In this document: piece after piece, positions 19,019 to 25,800 of the stretch | Numbering within the stretch: the first letter of the stretch is position 1 | How the letters are laid out: each line of letters opens with the position of its first letter | DNA from: a virus | Virus record (IMG/VR): IMGVR_UViG_3300043774_000446 | Coordinates: 1 to 30,965 of that record | Reading direction: 5' to 3' (one strand) | Length of the DNA stretch: 30,965 nucleotides | Translations under genes and position numbers: made by a program | The notes under the pieces: generated by a model | Databases searched by the model: none | The model's input: the letters and a program-made list of their open reading frames with translations, nothing else | Told to the model about the DNA's origin: nothing

Positions 19019-20080
19019 TTATTTATCCTCCACGGAGTCCGCCTTAAAAGGCTTACTCCATGCAGGGCGTAGCATTTTCCAAATAGCTTCAGAATAGTCC
19101 TTGCCATCTGCCATGCTAAATAACAATCCAGGGTGCTTAAATTTCTTAGCCGTTTCAGCAAATTCCTTGCGATCCTTTGAAGTTTGGAATACCGCTGAGT
19201 AGATCAACTTATACTCATTTTCTAAAGTAGCATATTGACTTTTCAAATCAGCCTCCAAAGAACGTACCCATCCGAAAAACTCATCAGGTACGCATTCAAG
19301 TATCTCATCAAGGCTTTCACCTGTTTTTAGTTTTTCCCAGATGTCAATTGAAGAAACTTGAGTTATGATGCGATGCAATCGAACGTATTCCTCAAACTTT
19401 ACCTTTACACGGAAGCCATTTGGGTACACCAATACATAGCCTTCACGATTGGGATCATTATGTGCCTTTAGATGAACCCAAGAATTTTTGAATTGGTATC
19501 TTTTTACTAATTCAAAGGAGTGTCCTAGATGATCCTCTATGTTTTCTCTTTGCACCTCACGTCCTGAAGCGGTTTCGATAACACCAAGTAACACCAATTT
19601 TTCATTGCTGCCATAGTCCACCACTATTCGGTTTTCCGGATAGATGATTTCAAACATGTGTGTATGGCCGTATGCCAAATCATGGTAAGGAAGCTTTTGT
19701 AGCATTTCCCAACCCTTTACCGCCTGGTCTGAAGTAAAGGATCCACGAGATGCAAATACTGGATGCAGCTTTTCTTCAGTTGCATACCAAAAGAAGATTC
19801 CCAACGATCCGTCCATTTTTTCATAGACTTCAAATGGTTCGTTTGGCAGAGCGTCTTTTGTTTCTTCTGCGTTGAAAAACTTTGCAAAAGGACGAGCGAC
19901 TATAACACCTTTGCTATTCAGAACCAATCCACGAGCAGCAAGAGTCTCAGGTGTCCAGTACCCTTCGTACTGGGTCTTCTGTGAATAGTTGTAGATTGTC
20001 AAATCCAGTGTTGGGTGGACTTGAGAAATTAACCAACCTTCTCTTACAAGCTCATCGAATGTTTCTTTATAGTTTGTCAT
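19019..20080 (-). CDS. rnlA: T4 Rnl1-type RNA ligase
   Basis: A 353-residue ATP-dependent RNA ligase. The nucleotidyl-lysine motif I is YEKMDGSLG (Lys88), preceded by ARGLVLNSKGVIVARPFAKFFNAEE, typical of the Rnl1 branch. Further motifs are FEIIYPENRIVVDYG (motif IIIa-IV region) and EGYVLVYPNGFRVKVKFEEYVRLH (motifs IV-V with the two lysines). T4 Rnl1 seals tRNA anticodon breaks made by host PrrC. Here the ligase follows the kinase gene with an ATGA overlap and the HD gene before it, so a tRNA repair operon is the natural reading. Length agrees with Rnl1 (about 370). Confidence 0.92.
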   Translation of the reverse strand: MTNYKETFDELVREGWLISQVHPTLDLTIYNYSQKTQYEGYWTPETLAARGLVLNSKGVIVARPFAKFFNAEETKDALPNEPFEVYEKMDGSLGIFFWYATEEKLHPVFASRGSFTSDQAVKGWEMLQKLPYHDLAYGHTHMFEIIYPENRIVVDYGSNEKLVLLGVIETASGREVQRENIEDHLGHSFELVKRYQFKNSWVHLKAHNDPNREGYVLVYPNGFRVKVKFEEYVRLHRIITQVSSIDIWEKLKTGESLDEILECVPDEFFGWVRSLEADLKSQYATLENEYKLIYSAVFQTSKDRKEFAETAKKFKHPGLLFSMADGKDYSEAIWKMLRPAWSKPFKADSVEDK

Positions 20081-20478
20081 AGCTTTACTTCAAATCTGTC
20101 TTTCATTATTTGTAATTTGTCTTCCGGGACTCCGTGTGTGTTTTTCCCACCGTGACGGTTTTCCACAATCAACGAAAAGACGGTGTAGCCCCAGTCCTCA
20201 GCCAATGCATAGTATGCATCCATTTCCCATTCCTGAGTAAATGTGTTAGATACCACGATCTTTTCATTTTCTCCGGTGGTGTGGTTCAATATCATTGCAT
20301 TACTAACCGAGCCCTGACACCATGCGTGTGCATCCCTTAATTTAGTAGGGTCAAACTTATACTCGCTGTTTTCGTCTAAGAAGTACATGTCAGCCTCGAA
20401 GTGAATACCTCCGATAGATTTTGCCAGGGTAGATTTGCCGGCACCCGGTAAGCCGCGTAGTAGGAATAGTGCTTTCAT
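20077..20478 (-). CDS. Polynucleotide 5'-kinase (N4BP2/AAA_33 type)
   Basis: A 133-residue P-loop kinase: LLRGLPGAGKST (7-17, Walker A), FEADMYFLD (Asp for 5'-OH activation), FDPTKLRDAHAWC, IVVSNTFTQEWEMDAYYALAE, and HGGKNTHGVPEDKLQIMKDRFE with basic lid residues. The pattern FEAD-YF, DAHAWC, NTFT--WE and N-HGVP is typical of single-domain kinases related to T4 Pnk. It would phosphorylate 5'-OH ends of cleaved RNA before ligation. No phosphatase domain is fused; separate HD, HAD or calcineurin-like enzymes in the window could supply that step. It overlaps the ligase gene as ATGA. Confidence 0.88.
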   Translation of the reverse strand: MKALFLLRGLPGAGKSTLAKSIGGIHFEADMYFLDENSEYKFDPTKLRDAHAWCQGSVSNAMILNHTTGENEKIVVSNTFTQEWEMDAYYALAEDWGYTVFSLIVENRHGGKNTHGVPEDKLQIMKDRFEVKL

Positions 20479-20479
20479 G

Positions 20480-21013
20480 TTATTTGTTGAATTTGAATGA
20501 TTTGTCTAAGTCGTCCATGTCGAATTCCACCAACATATTGTCAGCCGCTCCATGGTATTGAAGCTTTTTCCAGATACCTTGGTCAGTCCACTTTTGGATT
20601 TGCGCTTCGCGTTTGAACGGACGCATTTGCCCAAGCTGATGAAACCTCATGTGATAAAGACAGATTGCAGCAACCTTTGTTTCGTCCGCTCCGTTATCAC
20701 GAATCCATTGTTGGATTTCTGGTGATTGCATTATGAGGTCAGATGCTGCTGCATCATGCCCAGGCGATGTTGGATGCCCAGACTTTGGATGGATCTTTAC
20801 GCAATCCAATTTACAAATATCGTGGAGCATTCCAGCCATTGCCAAGTCCGGGTCGCCGGTTTGAAGCAATCGGTTTACCACAATTTCTATGTGGTGGTAT
20901 GTGCTAGGTTCGGGGTGGTAGTCAGGGCGTTCCCTAAGAGTTTTAAGTTGCTCGAGCTTTTCTTTTACAATTTGCGGAGCAGTATCTACCAGGTATTGAA
21001 ATGTAAGTGTCAT
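20480..21013 (-). CDS. HD-domain phosphohydrolase
   Basis: A 177-residue protein from ATG 21013, which follows the upstream stop at 21015 with one base between; a longer frame from 21064 overlaps that gene. Helices carry the HD pattern: YHHIEIVVNRLL (first His), MAGMLHDICKLDCVKI (HD pair), GHDAAASDLIM (His), AICLYHMRFHQLG, and DNMLVEFDMDD near the end. HD domains hydrolyse phosphomonoesters or cyclic phosphodiesters. The HD domain of CCA-adding enzymes has 2',3'-cyclic phosphodiesterase and phosphatase activity, so this protein, just upstream of kinase and ligase, could heal RNA 3' ends. That role is inference. Confidence 0.85.
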   Translation of the reverse strand: MTLTFQYLVDTAPQIVKEKLEQLKTLRERPDYHPEPSTYHHIEIVVNRLLQTGDPDLAMAGMLHDICKLDCVKIHPKSGHPTSPGHDAAASDLIMQSPEIQQWIRDNGADETKVAAICLYHMRFHQLGQMRPFKREAQIQKWTDQGIWKKLQYHGAADNMLVEFDMDDLDKSFKFNK

Positions 21014-21014
21014 A

Positions 21015-21260
21015 TTAGTTAAGTCTTTCAGGTGTGATTTTGATAAGTTGTCGGATAGGTTCACGATCCAGGTACTTTTGAATTTCTTTCATTGTCATTA
21101 GTTCCACGTCTTCCATGTATTCCATGTCGAAGATTTCGTAGAGGTCAGATCCTGGATGTGAAAATACTGAGATAAGACCGCCGTTATCGCGACGAAAGAT
21201 GTAGTTGATTCCAGTGTAAACCGGGTTTTCGTGAAGTTCAAAGTCTAGCGGAAATTCCAT
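21015..21260 (-). CDS. Small unknown protein, first gene of RNA-repair unit
   Basis: An 81-residue acidic protein, MEFPLDFELHENPVYTGINY onward, with strands (YIFRRDNGGLISVFSHPGSDLYEIF) and a C-terminal helix (MKEIQKYLDREPIRQLIKI). The pattern YIFR-DNGG-ISV-SHPGS-LYE is a compact small beta domain. No family is recognised. It is the first gene after cassette 10 and precedes the HD gene with no real gap, so may belong to the repair set. Confidence 0.76.
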   Translation of the reverse strand: MEFPLDFELHENPVYTGINYIFRRDNGGLISVFSHPGSDLYEIFDMEYMEDVELMTMKEIQKYLDREPIRQLIKITPERLN

Positions 21261-21275
21261 ATTAGTTAATTGTTT

Positions 21276-21339
21276 GATAGTATAAAATTAACCAAAAGAA
21301 ACCACAAAAAGAAATGTTTTGGCAAAAAGTTATTAACAA
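21276..21339 (-). promoter_or_regulatory. Intergenic cassette 10
   Basis: The minus-strand proximal block TTGGTTAATTTTATACTATC is at 21295-21276, 15 bases before the ATG at 21260. The distal GTTAATAACTTT is at 21339-21326. CCAAAA and TTTTGG arms flank the middle, giving a 6-base stem with a long loop. It drives the RNA-repair unit. Confidence 0.66.
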
Positions 21340-22172
21340 TTTATTCTGGCCAAGACATCCTTGATGCGGGTAAAGATTTCCACGCTGATTGGAATTGAGA
21401 GAACCGAGATGAGGAACTGGTTGATGTAGGCATACATGGAAACTGCCGAGCCTTGTGTTATGTTACCAACATTTCCGGTAAACACTATGACGGCAATAAT
21501 GAGGAAGGCTGACTTGACAGAGTTAAGGGCTGCCCAGTTTTTACCTTGCAATGTTGAGGATGCCACAATCACCTTTTTGCGTCTCTTGTAAAAGTTCTCT
21601 ATTAATGCCATGTCTTCCGTTTGCATAATGGAAGACTTTTGCTCGTAATGGGTATTCCCTACTCTTGTAGCCTTGGCAATCTTTTTATAGAGAAGTTTTA
21701 CTATCAATGAAACTGGTGCAATGCAAAAGAGAACCACAATTCCAGTCAGAGCATTTTCTGCAAATATGAAGTAGAGGCTTCCAATAATTGACATCACAGA
21801 CATAAGTAGGTAGTGAAGGTCATTTTCCAGGAAGTTAATGAGGTTGTATGCCATGTCAGTCCTAGCAATCTTGGTAGAGGTGTCAGAGTCCTGGTCCCTT
21901 TCCAAATAGTCAATCACAATTTCATTGTAAATGTCAGTGTAAACCTTTGTGTCATACACCATTCGGCGATACATAAAAAGGTTCTCAGCAATAAAGACGC
22001 CTAACAACAGAAAGAGGAAGTAGTATTCTCCATGAATAGTTTGGTCAATAGCTTTTCCAAGCAGATATGGTTCAACAAGAAAGAGGCACTGAGCAATAAA
22101 CACATAAGTGTATATCAAGGCGATTCGCCATTTGTGCTTTTTGATTATTGCCTTCAGGCTGTCACTTACCAT
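21333..22172 (-). CDS. ABC exporter transmembrane domain without ATPase
   Basis: A 279-residue membrane protein with about six hydrophobic segments: ALIYTYVFIAQCLFLVEPYLLG (about 18-39), FLFLLLGVFIAENLFMY, LLMSVMSIIGSLYFIFA, LTGIVVLFCIAPVSLIVKLLYK, SAFLIIAVIVFTGNVGNIT and MYAYINQFLISVLSIPISVEI. The order, with EPYLLGKAIDQTI after helix 1 and the cytoplasmic loop LINFLENDLHYLL, is that of type IV ABC exporters. The protein stops after the sixth helix, so no Walker A, signature or Walker B is present, and no ATPase gene is seen nearby. Known free-standing families of this fold exist (ABC_membrane_3). In a phage its role is unknown; it might act with a host ATPase. It is the last gene of the unit starting at 25226. 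Confidence 0.82.
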   Translation of the reverse strand: MVSDSLKAIIKKHKWRIALIYTYVFIAQCLFLVEPYLLGKAIDQTIHGEYYFLFLLLGVFIAENLFMYRRMVYDTKVYTDIYNEIVIDYLERDQDSDTSTKIARTDMAYNLINFLENDLHYLLMSVMSIIGSLYFIFAENALTGIVVLFCIAPVSLIVKLLYKKIAKATRVGNTHYEQKSSIMQTEDMALIENFYKRRKKVIVASSTLQGKNWAALNSVKSAFLIIAVIVFTGNVGNITQGSAVSMYAYINQFLISVLSIPISVEIFTRIKDVLARINC

Positions 22173-22270
22173 ATTTGCGTTTCAGCGTAAACTACTATTA
22201 CCGCAAGTGCAAGTGCTAGAATTGCAATCAGCCACCTTACGGCTATCTTTTTCATTTTGTTCTTGTTCAT
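22166..22270 (-). CDS. 34-residue single-pass membrane peptide
   Basis: A short frame from ATG 22270 to TAA 22166: basic N-terminus MNKNKMKKIAVRW followed by one membrane helix (LIAILALALAVIVVYA) and a short polar end. It overlaps the 3' part of the gene ending at 22182 and the start of the next gene (ATATGGTAA). The positive-inside pattern and overlap with neighbouring start are in its favour, but the short length makes it uncertain. Confidence 0.5.
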   Translation of the reverse strand: MNKNKMKKIAVRWLIAILALALAVIVVYAETQIW

Positions 22271-22445
22271 AATCTTTCCAACTTATCCAGAAGCCTATGG
22301 CTACCAGTATATTCATACCCAGCGATGCTAGGATTTCTTGTACATCTGCATAAACACTAGTCATTAAGTGTATGTGTCCTACCATCCAAAAAGGTACGGA
22401 TAGGTTGCTTGATATCCAGGTGAGGGCGTACTTTACAAACCTCAT
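22182..22445 (-). CDS. Small membrane protein
   Basis: An 87-residue protein with two hydrophobic segments, VKYALTWISSNLSVPFWMVGH (4-24) and EILASLGMNILVAIGFWIS (37-55), then a hydrophilic tail with Cys (CNSSTCTCGNSS). No family is recognised. The start overlaps the upstream stop as ATGA. The tail overlaps a 34-residue frame in another register, so the two may share sequence. Confidence 0.68.
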   Translation of the reverse strand: MRFVKYALTWISSNLSVPFWMVGHIHLMTSVYADVQEILASLGMNILVAIGFWISWKDYEQEQNEKDSRKVADCNSSTCTCGNSSLR

Positions 22446-22780
22446 TTTATGTATTCAAATATGACATTCAACGCTTGACGAGCATCTCTGTGTTGCTCGG
22501 TATAAACCCAGTGCTTTCCTTGGCTATCAATTAATGCAAAATCTCCGTCAAGCCATTCGCAAAACTTTTCCCTGTTCATGATTTCCACAATGCTGTCCCA
22601 TTGGTCATATATCACATATTCGTCATCTGATACTTTGCGCATTTTCAGGACATCACCTTCATAATTAATAAGCCCAAGGTCTTTTTTGTTTGTCATAATC
22701 TCTTTACTTATCTTTATCTTATCGCCACCTCTGAGCTTTTGATGTAATTCCCAGTTGATGATTGATTTGTTTTCTTCCAT
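22442..22780 (-). CDS. Unknown 112-residue protein
   Basis: Starts MEENKSIINWELHQKLRGGD. It has a strand-rich centre (GLINYEGDVLKMRKVSDDEYVIYDQWDSIVEI) and a C-terminal helix (DARQALNVIFEYIK). The charged-aromatic pattern W--L-FCEWLDGDFALIDSQGKHW is compact and enzyme-like but not assigned. It follows the thymidylate synthase gene by one base. Confidence 0.78.
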   Translation of the reverse strand: MEENKSIINWELHQKLRGGDKIKISKEIMTNKKDLGLINYEGDVLKMRKVSDDEYVIYDQWDSIVEIMNREKFCEWLDGDFALIDSQGKHWVYTEQHRDARQALNVIFEYIK

Positions 22781-22781
22781 G

Positions 22782-23909
22782 TTAGTTACTTAGCGGTGCT
22801 TTAATAGCTGGGTGGCTTTTGTAGTTTCCAAGCTGTATGTCTTCCTCTAACAGGCATTTGCAAAAGCTAATGTCCGAGAACCCATTGAAAACTGCCTGTG
22901 CGTCAATAGGTCCAACTCCGCATTCTCCACTTTCAGTAGGCCACCACTCAGTATTTATATTGAGATTTGGCAACTCATAAGGTTCACGGGTGAGCAACTC
23001 ATTGACTTGGTCAAAGTGATTTCTGTATATGTGAACATCGCCAAGGCTGCCAATTAACTGGTCGGGAACCATGCCAACTGCTTTTGCAATGATTTCTAAT
23101 AACAATCCGTAAGATGCAATGTTGAATGGCAAACCTAAGAATGTATCTACTGAACGTTGATTCCACATTAATGAAATAGCTCTGGTAGGATATCCCTTAT
23201 CATCCAAGTAGTTAAGAGTATCAATCATACCACGTCCATTTCCATCGTATGGGTTTTTTGAGAATAATGAATATCTTTCCTCAAACGTCAACTCTCTTGT
23301 ATAAACCTGGAATCCATAATGACAAGGTGGTAGAACCATTTGGTCTAATTCACCTACATTCCAAGCATTAACCATCAATCGCCTTGAGTCGGGATTTGTT
23401 TTAAGGTCGTTGATTAGGTTTGCGATTTGGTCTGTTGGATTAGATTCATATTCACCATACTTATTTGGATATGAACTCCATTTTCTCCATTGCTTACCAT
23501 ACACAGGTCCTAATTCACCAAACTGCTTAGCGTGCCAATCATCTAATTTTATAGACTTTGCAAACTCTTCCATCGTAAACTTTCTAGGAACTTCAAAAGG
23601 TGTGGTTTGACTCATATGCTCATACCACTTCTCGTAGTTCTTGTAAGCGTCGCCATTCCAAATATGGCAATCATTTTCTACAAGGAACTTGATGTTTGTA
23701 TCTCCTCTTAGAAACCAAACCAGCTCAGTCATAATTCCTTTCCAATACATTTTCTTTGTAGTCAGAAGAGGAAAGCCATCCTTCATATTATGCCGAATGG
23801 TGTAGCCAAAAATGCTACGTGTTCCAGTTCCAGTGCGGTCGGCTTTATCGGAGCCGAACTGCATCACATCAGAAAGCAGCTGTTTGTATTGCTTGTCTAG
23901 ATTGTTCAT
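22782..23909 (-). CDS. thyA: Thymidylate synthase
   Basis: A 375-residue ThyA, making dTMP from dUMP with methylene-tetrahydrofolate. Visible: DRTGTGTRSIFGYTIRHN at 24-41 (phosphate site), WKGIMTELVWFLRGDTNI (56-73), ELGPVYGKQWRKW (132-144), DSRRLMVNAWNV (174-185), LPPCHYGFQVY with the catalytic Cys196, QRSVDTFLGLPFNIASYGLLLEI, and GDVHIYRNHFDQV. It is over 100 residues longer than the E. coli enzyme (264), from inserts at about 90-125, around 205-235 and 320-345. Such phage ThyAs serve dTTP supply during replication. The 3' end of the next upstream gene overlaps it by about 40 bases. Confidence 0.95.
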   Translation of the reverse strand: MNNLDKQYKQLLSDVMQFGSDKADRTGTGTRSIFGYTIRHNMKDGFPLLTTKKMYWKGIMTELVWFLRGDTNIKFLVENDCHIWNGDAYKNYEKWYEHMSQTTPFEVPRKFTMEEFAKSIKLDDWHAKQFGELGPVYGKQWRKWSSYPNKYGEYESNPTDQIANLINDLKTNPDSRRLMVNAWNVGELDQMVLPPCHYGFQVYTRELTFEERYSLFSKNPYDGNGRGMIDTLNYLDDKGYPTRAISLMWNQRSVDTFLGLPFNIASYGLLLEIIAKAVGMVPDQLIGSLGDVHIYRNHFDQVNELLTREPYELPNLNINTEWWPTESGECGVGPIDAQAVFNGFSDISFCKCLLEEDIQLGNYKSHPAIKAPLSN

Positions 23910-24153
23910 TTTCTTTAATTTTGAATTCCAACTTTTTTGATGCCTTCATCATCTTACCAAGGTGATTCATTGCTTTCTTAAGCGTGCTAAACTCTCCAAT
24001 TGAGGTCCAACCATTGCTACCTGAAACTTGCCATTCCACGTGGTACCGCTCAATACTTTTCATATGTGGGTACCGTGTCAATTTCTTTTGATAAATGCTT
24101 TTGGTGAGTTGCATATTAACTCCTTTATATAGTTCTACTTCTAGTAGTGTCAT
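23869..24153 (-). CDS. Unknown protein with a possible second, Shine-Dalgarno-led start
   Basis: A 94-residue protein from ATG 24153, which overlaps the upstream stop as ATGA. A second ATG at 24114 is preceded by AAAGGAGTTAAT, the only good Shine-Dalgarno sequence I noticed, which would give 81 residues starting MQLTKSIYQKK. The product is basic, with YHVEWQVSGSNGWTSIGEFSTLKKAMNHLGKMMK, a strand pair then a helix. The frame runs 41 bases into thyA. No family is recognised. Confidence 0.74.
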   Translation of the reverse strand: MTLLEVELYKGVNMQLTKSIYQKKLTRYPHMKSIERYHVEWQVSGSNGWTSIGEFSTLKKAMNHLGKMMKASKKLEFKIKENEQSRQAIQTAAF

Positions 24154-24620
24154 AGGTATGATGTTGATAGTAGTTGTAATGTGTTAAGTAACTTTTCGTC
24201 TTCAATCTTTGCAAGCTTTTGCATGACTGTTTGATTGCGAGGTATGCATAAAGTTTCCCTACCAGAAGAAAGCATTCTACGGTGGCACTTAAAGTTTTCG
24301 GTATCGGTGAGTTCATAGATCCAACCTGCATTAGGATCGACATTTCGACTTGGTGGAACAGACACAAAATAGACCCGATGGCTACCACGTATTTTTGGTA
24401 GTTGGTTTGGGCTAACTGCAAACGAGTCCTCTACCAAAAATGGAACTTGTGTTTTTACTTCAATCTTATTTCCATCCATAAGCATATCCTTCTCGGAATC
24501 AAAAGGATCCAGAGATTCCTCCACCTCATGACCACGCTTACGAAGATAGTGAGCGACTATTCGTTCACCAGTCATACCAAGCATAACCTTCTTTACATCA
24601 ATGCTTTGTTTCTTTGCCAT
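24150..24620 (-). CDS. PD-(D/E)XK-nuclease-like protein
   Basis: A 156-residue protein. The N-terminal part GMTGERIVAHYLRKRGHEVEES looks like the first helix and strand of PD-(D/E)XK nucleases (G--GE--VA-YL---G--V), followed by Asp45 and KIEVKTQVPF with Glu54 and Lys56, matching D-(x)n-E-x-K. Later strands (HRVYFVSVPP and GWIYELTD) fit the core sheet. It may be a small nuclease or restriction-type enzyme, or a nuclease-like protein without activity. It overlaps the upstream gene by 23 bases and the downstream one as ATGA. Confidence 0.7.
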   Translation of the reverse strand: MAKKQSIDVKKVMLGMTGERIVAHYLRKRGHEVEESLDPFDSEKDMLMDGNKIEVKTQVPFLVEDSFAVSPNQLPKIRGSHRVYFVSVPPSRNVDPNAGWIYELTDTENFKCHRRMLSSGRETLCIPRNQTVMQKLAKIEDEKLLNTLQLLSTSYL

Positions 24621-24729
24621 ATTTCTTTCTTAGGTATTCATGCCATACCTCTTGTTTGCGTCCATTAATGAAGAACCAACCCAGGTTCAGCTCAAACCAT
24701 CTTTCACATGCTCGCAATAGCTTTTTCAT
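24598..24729 (-). CDS. 43-residue basic protein
   Basis: A short frame from ATG 24729 to TGA 24598. The product, MKKLLRACERWFELNLGWFF followed by INGRKQEVWHEYLRKKYGKETKH, is amphipathic and basic, with several Trp and Phe residues. Its ATG overlaps the upstream stop as TGATG and its end overlaps the next gene by 23 bases. The otherwise empty 108-base gap would not fit this dense region. I recall similar short phage peptides with LGWFF-NG, of unknown function. Confidence 0.68.
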   Translation of the reverse strand: MKKLLRACERWFELNLGWFFINGRKQEVWHEYLRKKYGKETKH

Positions 24730-25226
24730 CAACTAAACTCTGTAGATGATGATATGCGAAGCCCGTCCACGTAACGATCCTCATATTTGCTTGGATCCAT
24801 CCAGGAAATTCTATGTGATGGGTTGTCAACGTAGTAGGATTGCGTGTCCCACCCATCGGGTTGCCCCCACTCCATCGCCATTTTGATGAACTCCTCTACT
24901 TCTATCTCGGTTCCGTACTCATCAACTACACGGCCACTGCGGATAAACGCTTCCAACATAGCCTTGTCTTTATAGTATTTGTCTTCGTGAAAGTTCCAGC
25001 AAAACTTCCAGCCACCTGAGCGTTTTCCTAAGTGAACGTTTGCGTCTGCTATGAATTCATCCCACGGATTCAGATAAGACCATTGGTCTTTGGGATTTTC
25101 CATGTAAGCCATATTGCGTTCAAGATTTCCAGGAGTTATTTCCATTGTGCGAATTCTAGTCTGCAATAAGCCGCGACGCTTTTCCATTTCAGACTCGGTA
25201 GGTATACGATAGTAATTGGTTCCCAT
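24729..25226 (-). CDS. Conserved phage protein of unknown function (MGTNYY type)
   Basis: A 165-residue protein starting MGTNYYRIPTES, with VHLGKRSGGWKFCWNFH in the middle, then FIRSGRVVDEYGTEIEVEEF and a Trp-rich end. The MGTNYY start followed by HLGK-S-GW-F is a recurring pattern in phage proteins, as I remember, some with extra Cys pairs. Function is unknown; it may be a small nucleotide- or metal-binding protein. It is the first gene after the hairpin at 25264-25284. Confidence 0.84.
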   Translation of the reverse strand: MGTNYYRIPTESEMEKRRGLLQTRIRTMEITPGNLERNMAYMENPKDQWSYLNPWDEFIADANVHLGKRSGGWKFCWNFHEDKYYKDKAMLEAFIRSGRVVDEYGTEIEVEEFIKMAMEWGQPDGWDTQSYYVDNPSHRISWMDPSKYEDRYVDGLRISSSTEFS

Positions 25227-25293
25227 GCTATTCTTAATTGATTATAGTTCTTATATGCAAATGAGTGCAAAAGGTTTTTGCACTGTTAACAAC
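25227..25293 (-). promoter_or_regulatory. Variant junction without the TATACTATA block
   Basis: Between the HAD gene and the gene at 25226. It lacks both blocks of the usual cassette except a GTTAAC at 25285-25290. On the minus strand TTGCAC (part of the hairpin) is followed after 18 bases by TATAAT (25249-25244), which resembles a standard sigma70 promoter; this may be chance, as Bacteroidota use other promoters. Confidence 0.4.
25264..25284 (-). terminator. Perfect hairpin, probable terminator
   Basis: AGTGCAAAA (25264-25272) pairs with TTTTGCACT (25276-25284) over 9 bases with a 3-base loop. It lies 10 bases past the stop of the HAD gene on the minus strand, followed by CATTTGCAT rather than a long T-run. 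A terminator or RNA-stabilising hairpin. Confidence 0.55.
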
Positions 25294-25800
25294 TTACTGT
25301 TGTGCAAACCGAGATTCTGGGTAAAGAGCATTTTCCATTTTTTCAATGAAACCTTTTGCAGCAAATCCCGTGCGTTCATCAGTTTGTACGAACCGTGTTC
25401 CTAACTTAGATAAGTTCATGTCATCCACTGCGCACCACATTGCAACTCGGTTAATTTCAACCCAGTCTTCAATTTCCGCTACTCGATTGTACTCAAGCGA
25501 TGCGCTCATTTTACCGCCACGAACCGTAAAGCCAATTGGCGATTTTGCAACTCCATTAATTTTGAAGATCATATCAATCTCATCCATTGTAAAGTGCATT
25601 CGCCAGTCAGAAGAGAGAACAATCTCCAAGTCATTCATACGAATGAAACGGTTAAGCGCAATTACGCATTTTTCATCCCACATATAGGGAACACCAAGCC
25701 CTTTGGCATGGCGGTCTTTTGCATGCAACTTGTTGCGTTGCGTTGCATAATTTTTAGGGAGTGCAAGTACTCCGTCGATATCAAGGAATAGTATTTTCAT
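25294..25800 (-). CDS. HAD-superfamily phosphatase of RNA-repair type
   Basis: A 168-residue HAD protein: ILFLDIDGVLALP (motif I, Asp7 and Asp9), EIVLSSDWRMHFT (motif II, around residue 60), and CAVDDMNL (motif IV Asp pair). The SSDWR segment is characteristic of the HAD group tied to RNA-repair fusion proteins ('Swiss Army Knife'). It would remove 3' phosphates or similar groups. This fits the kinase and ligase in the unit ending at 19019, though this gene lies in another unit (27531-25294). The C-terminus (EKMENALYPESRFAQQ) is probably a helix. The ATG overlaps the next gene as ATGA. Confidence 0.82.
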   Translation of the reverse strand: MKILFLDIDGVLALPKNYATQRNKLHAKDRHAKGLGVPYMWDEKCVIALNRFIRMNDLEIVLSSDWRMHFTMDEIDMIFKINGVAKSPIGFTVRGGKMSASLEYNRVAEIEDWVEINRVAMWCAVDDMNLSKLGTRFVQTDERTGFAAKGFIEKMENALYPESRFAQQ

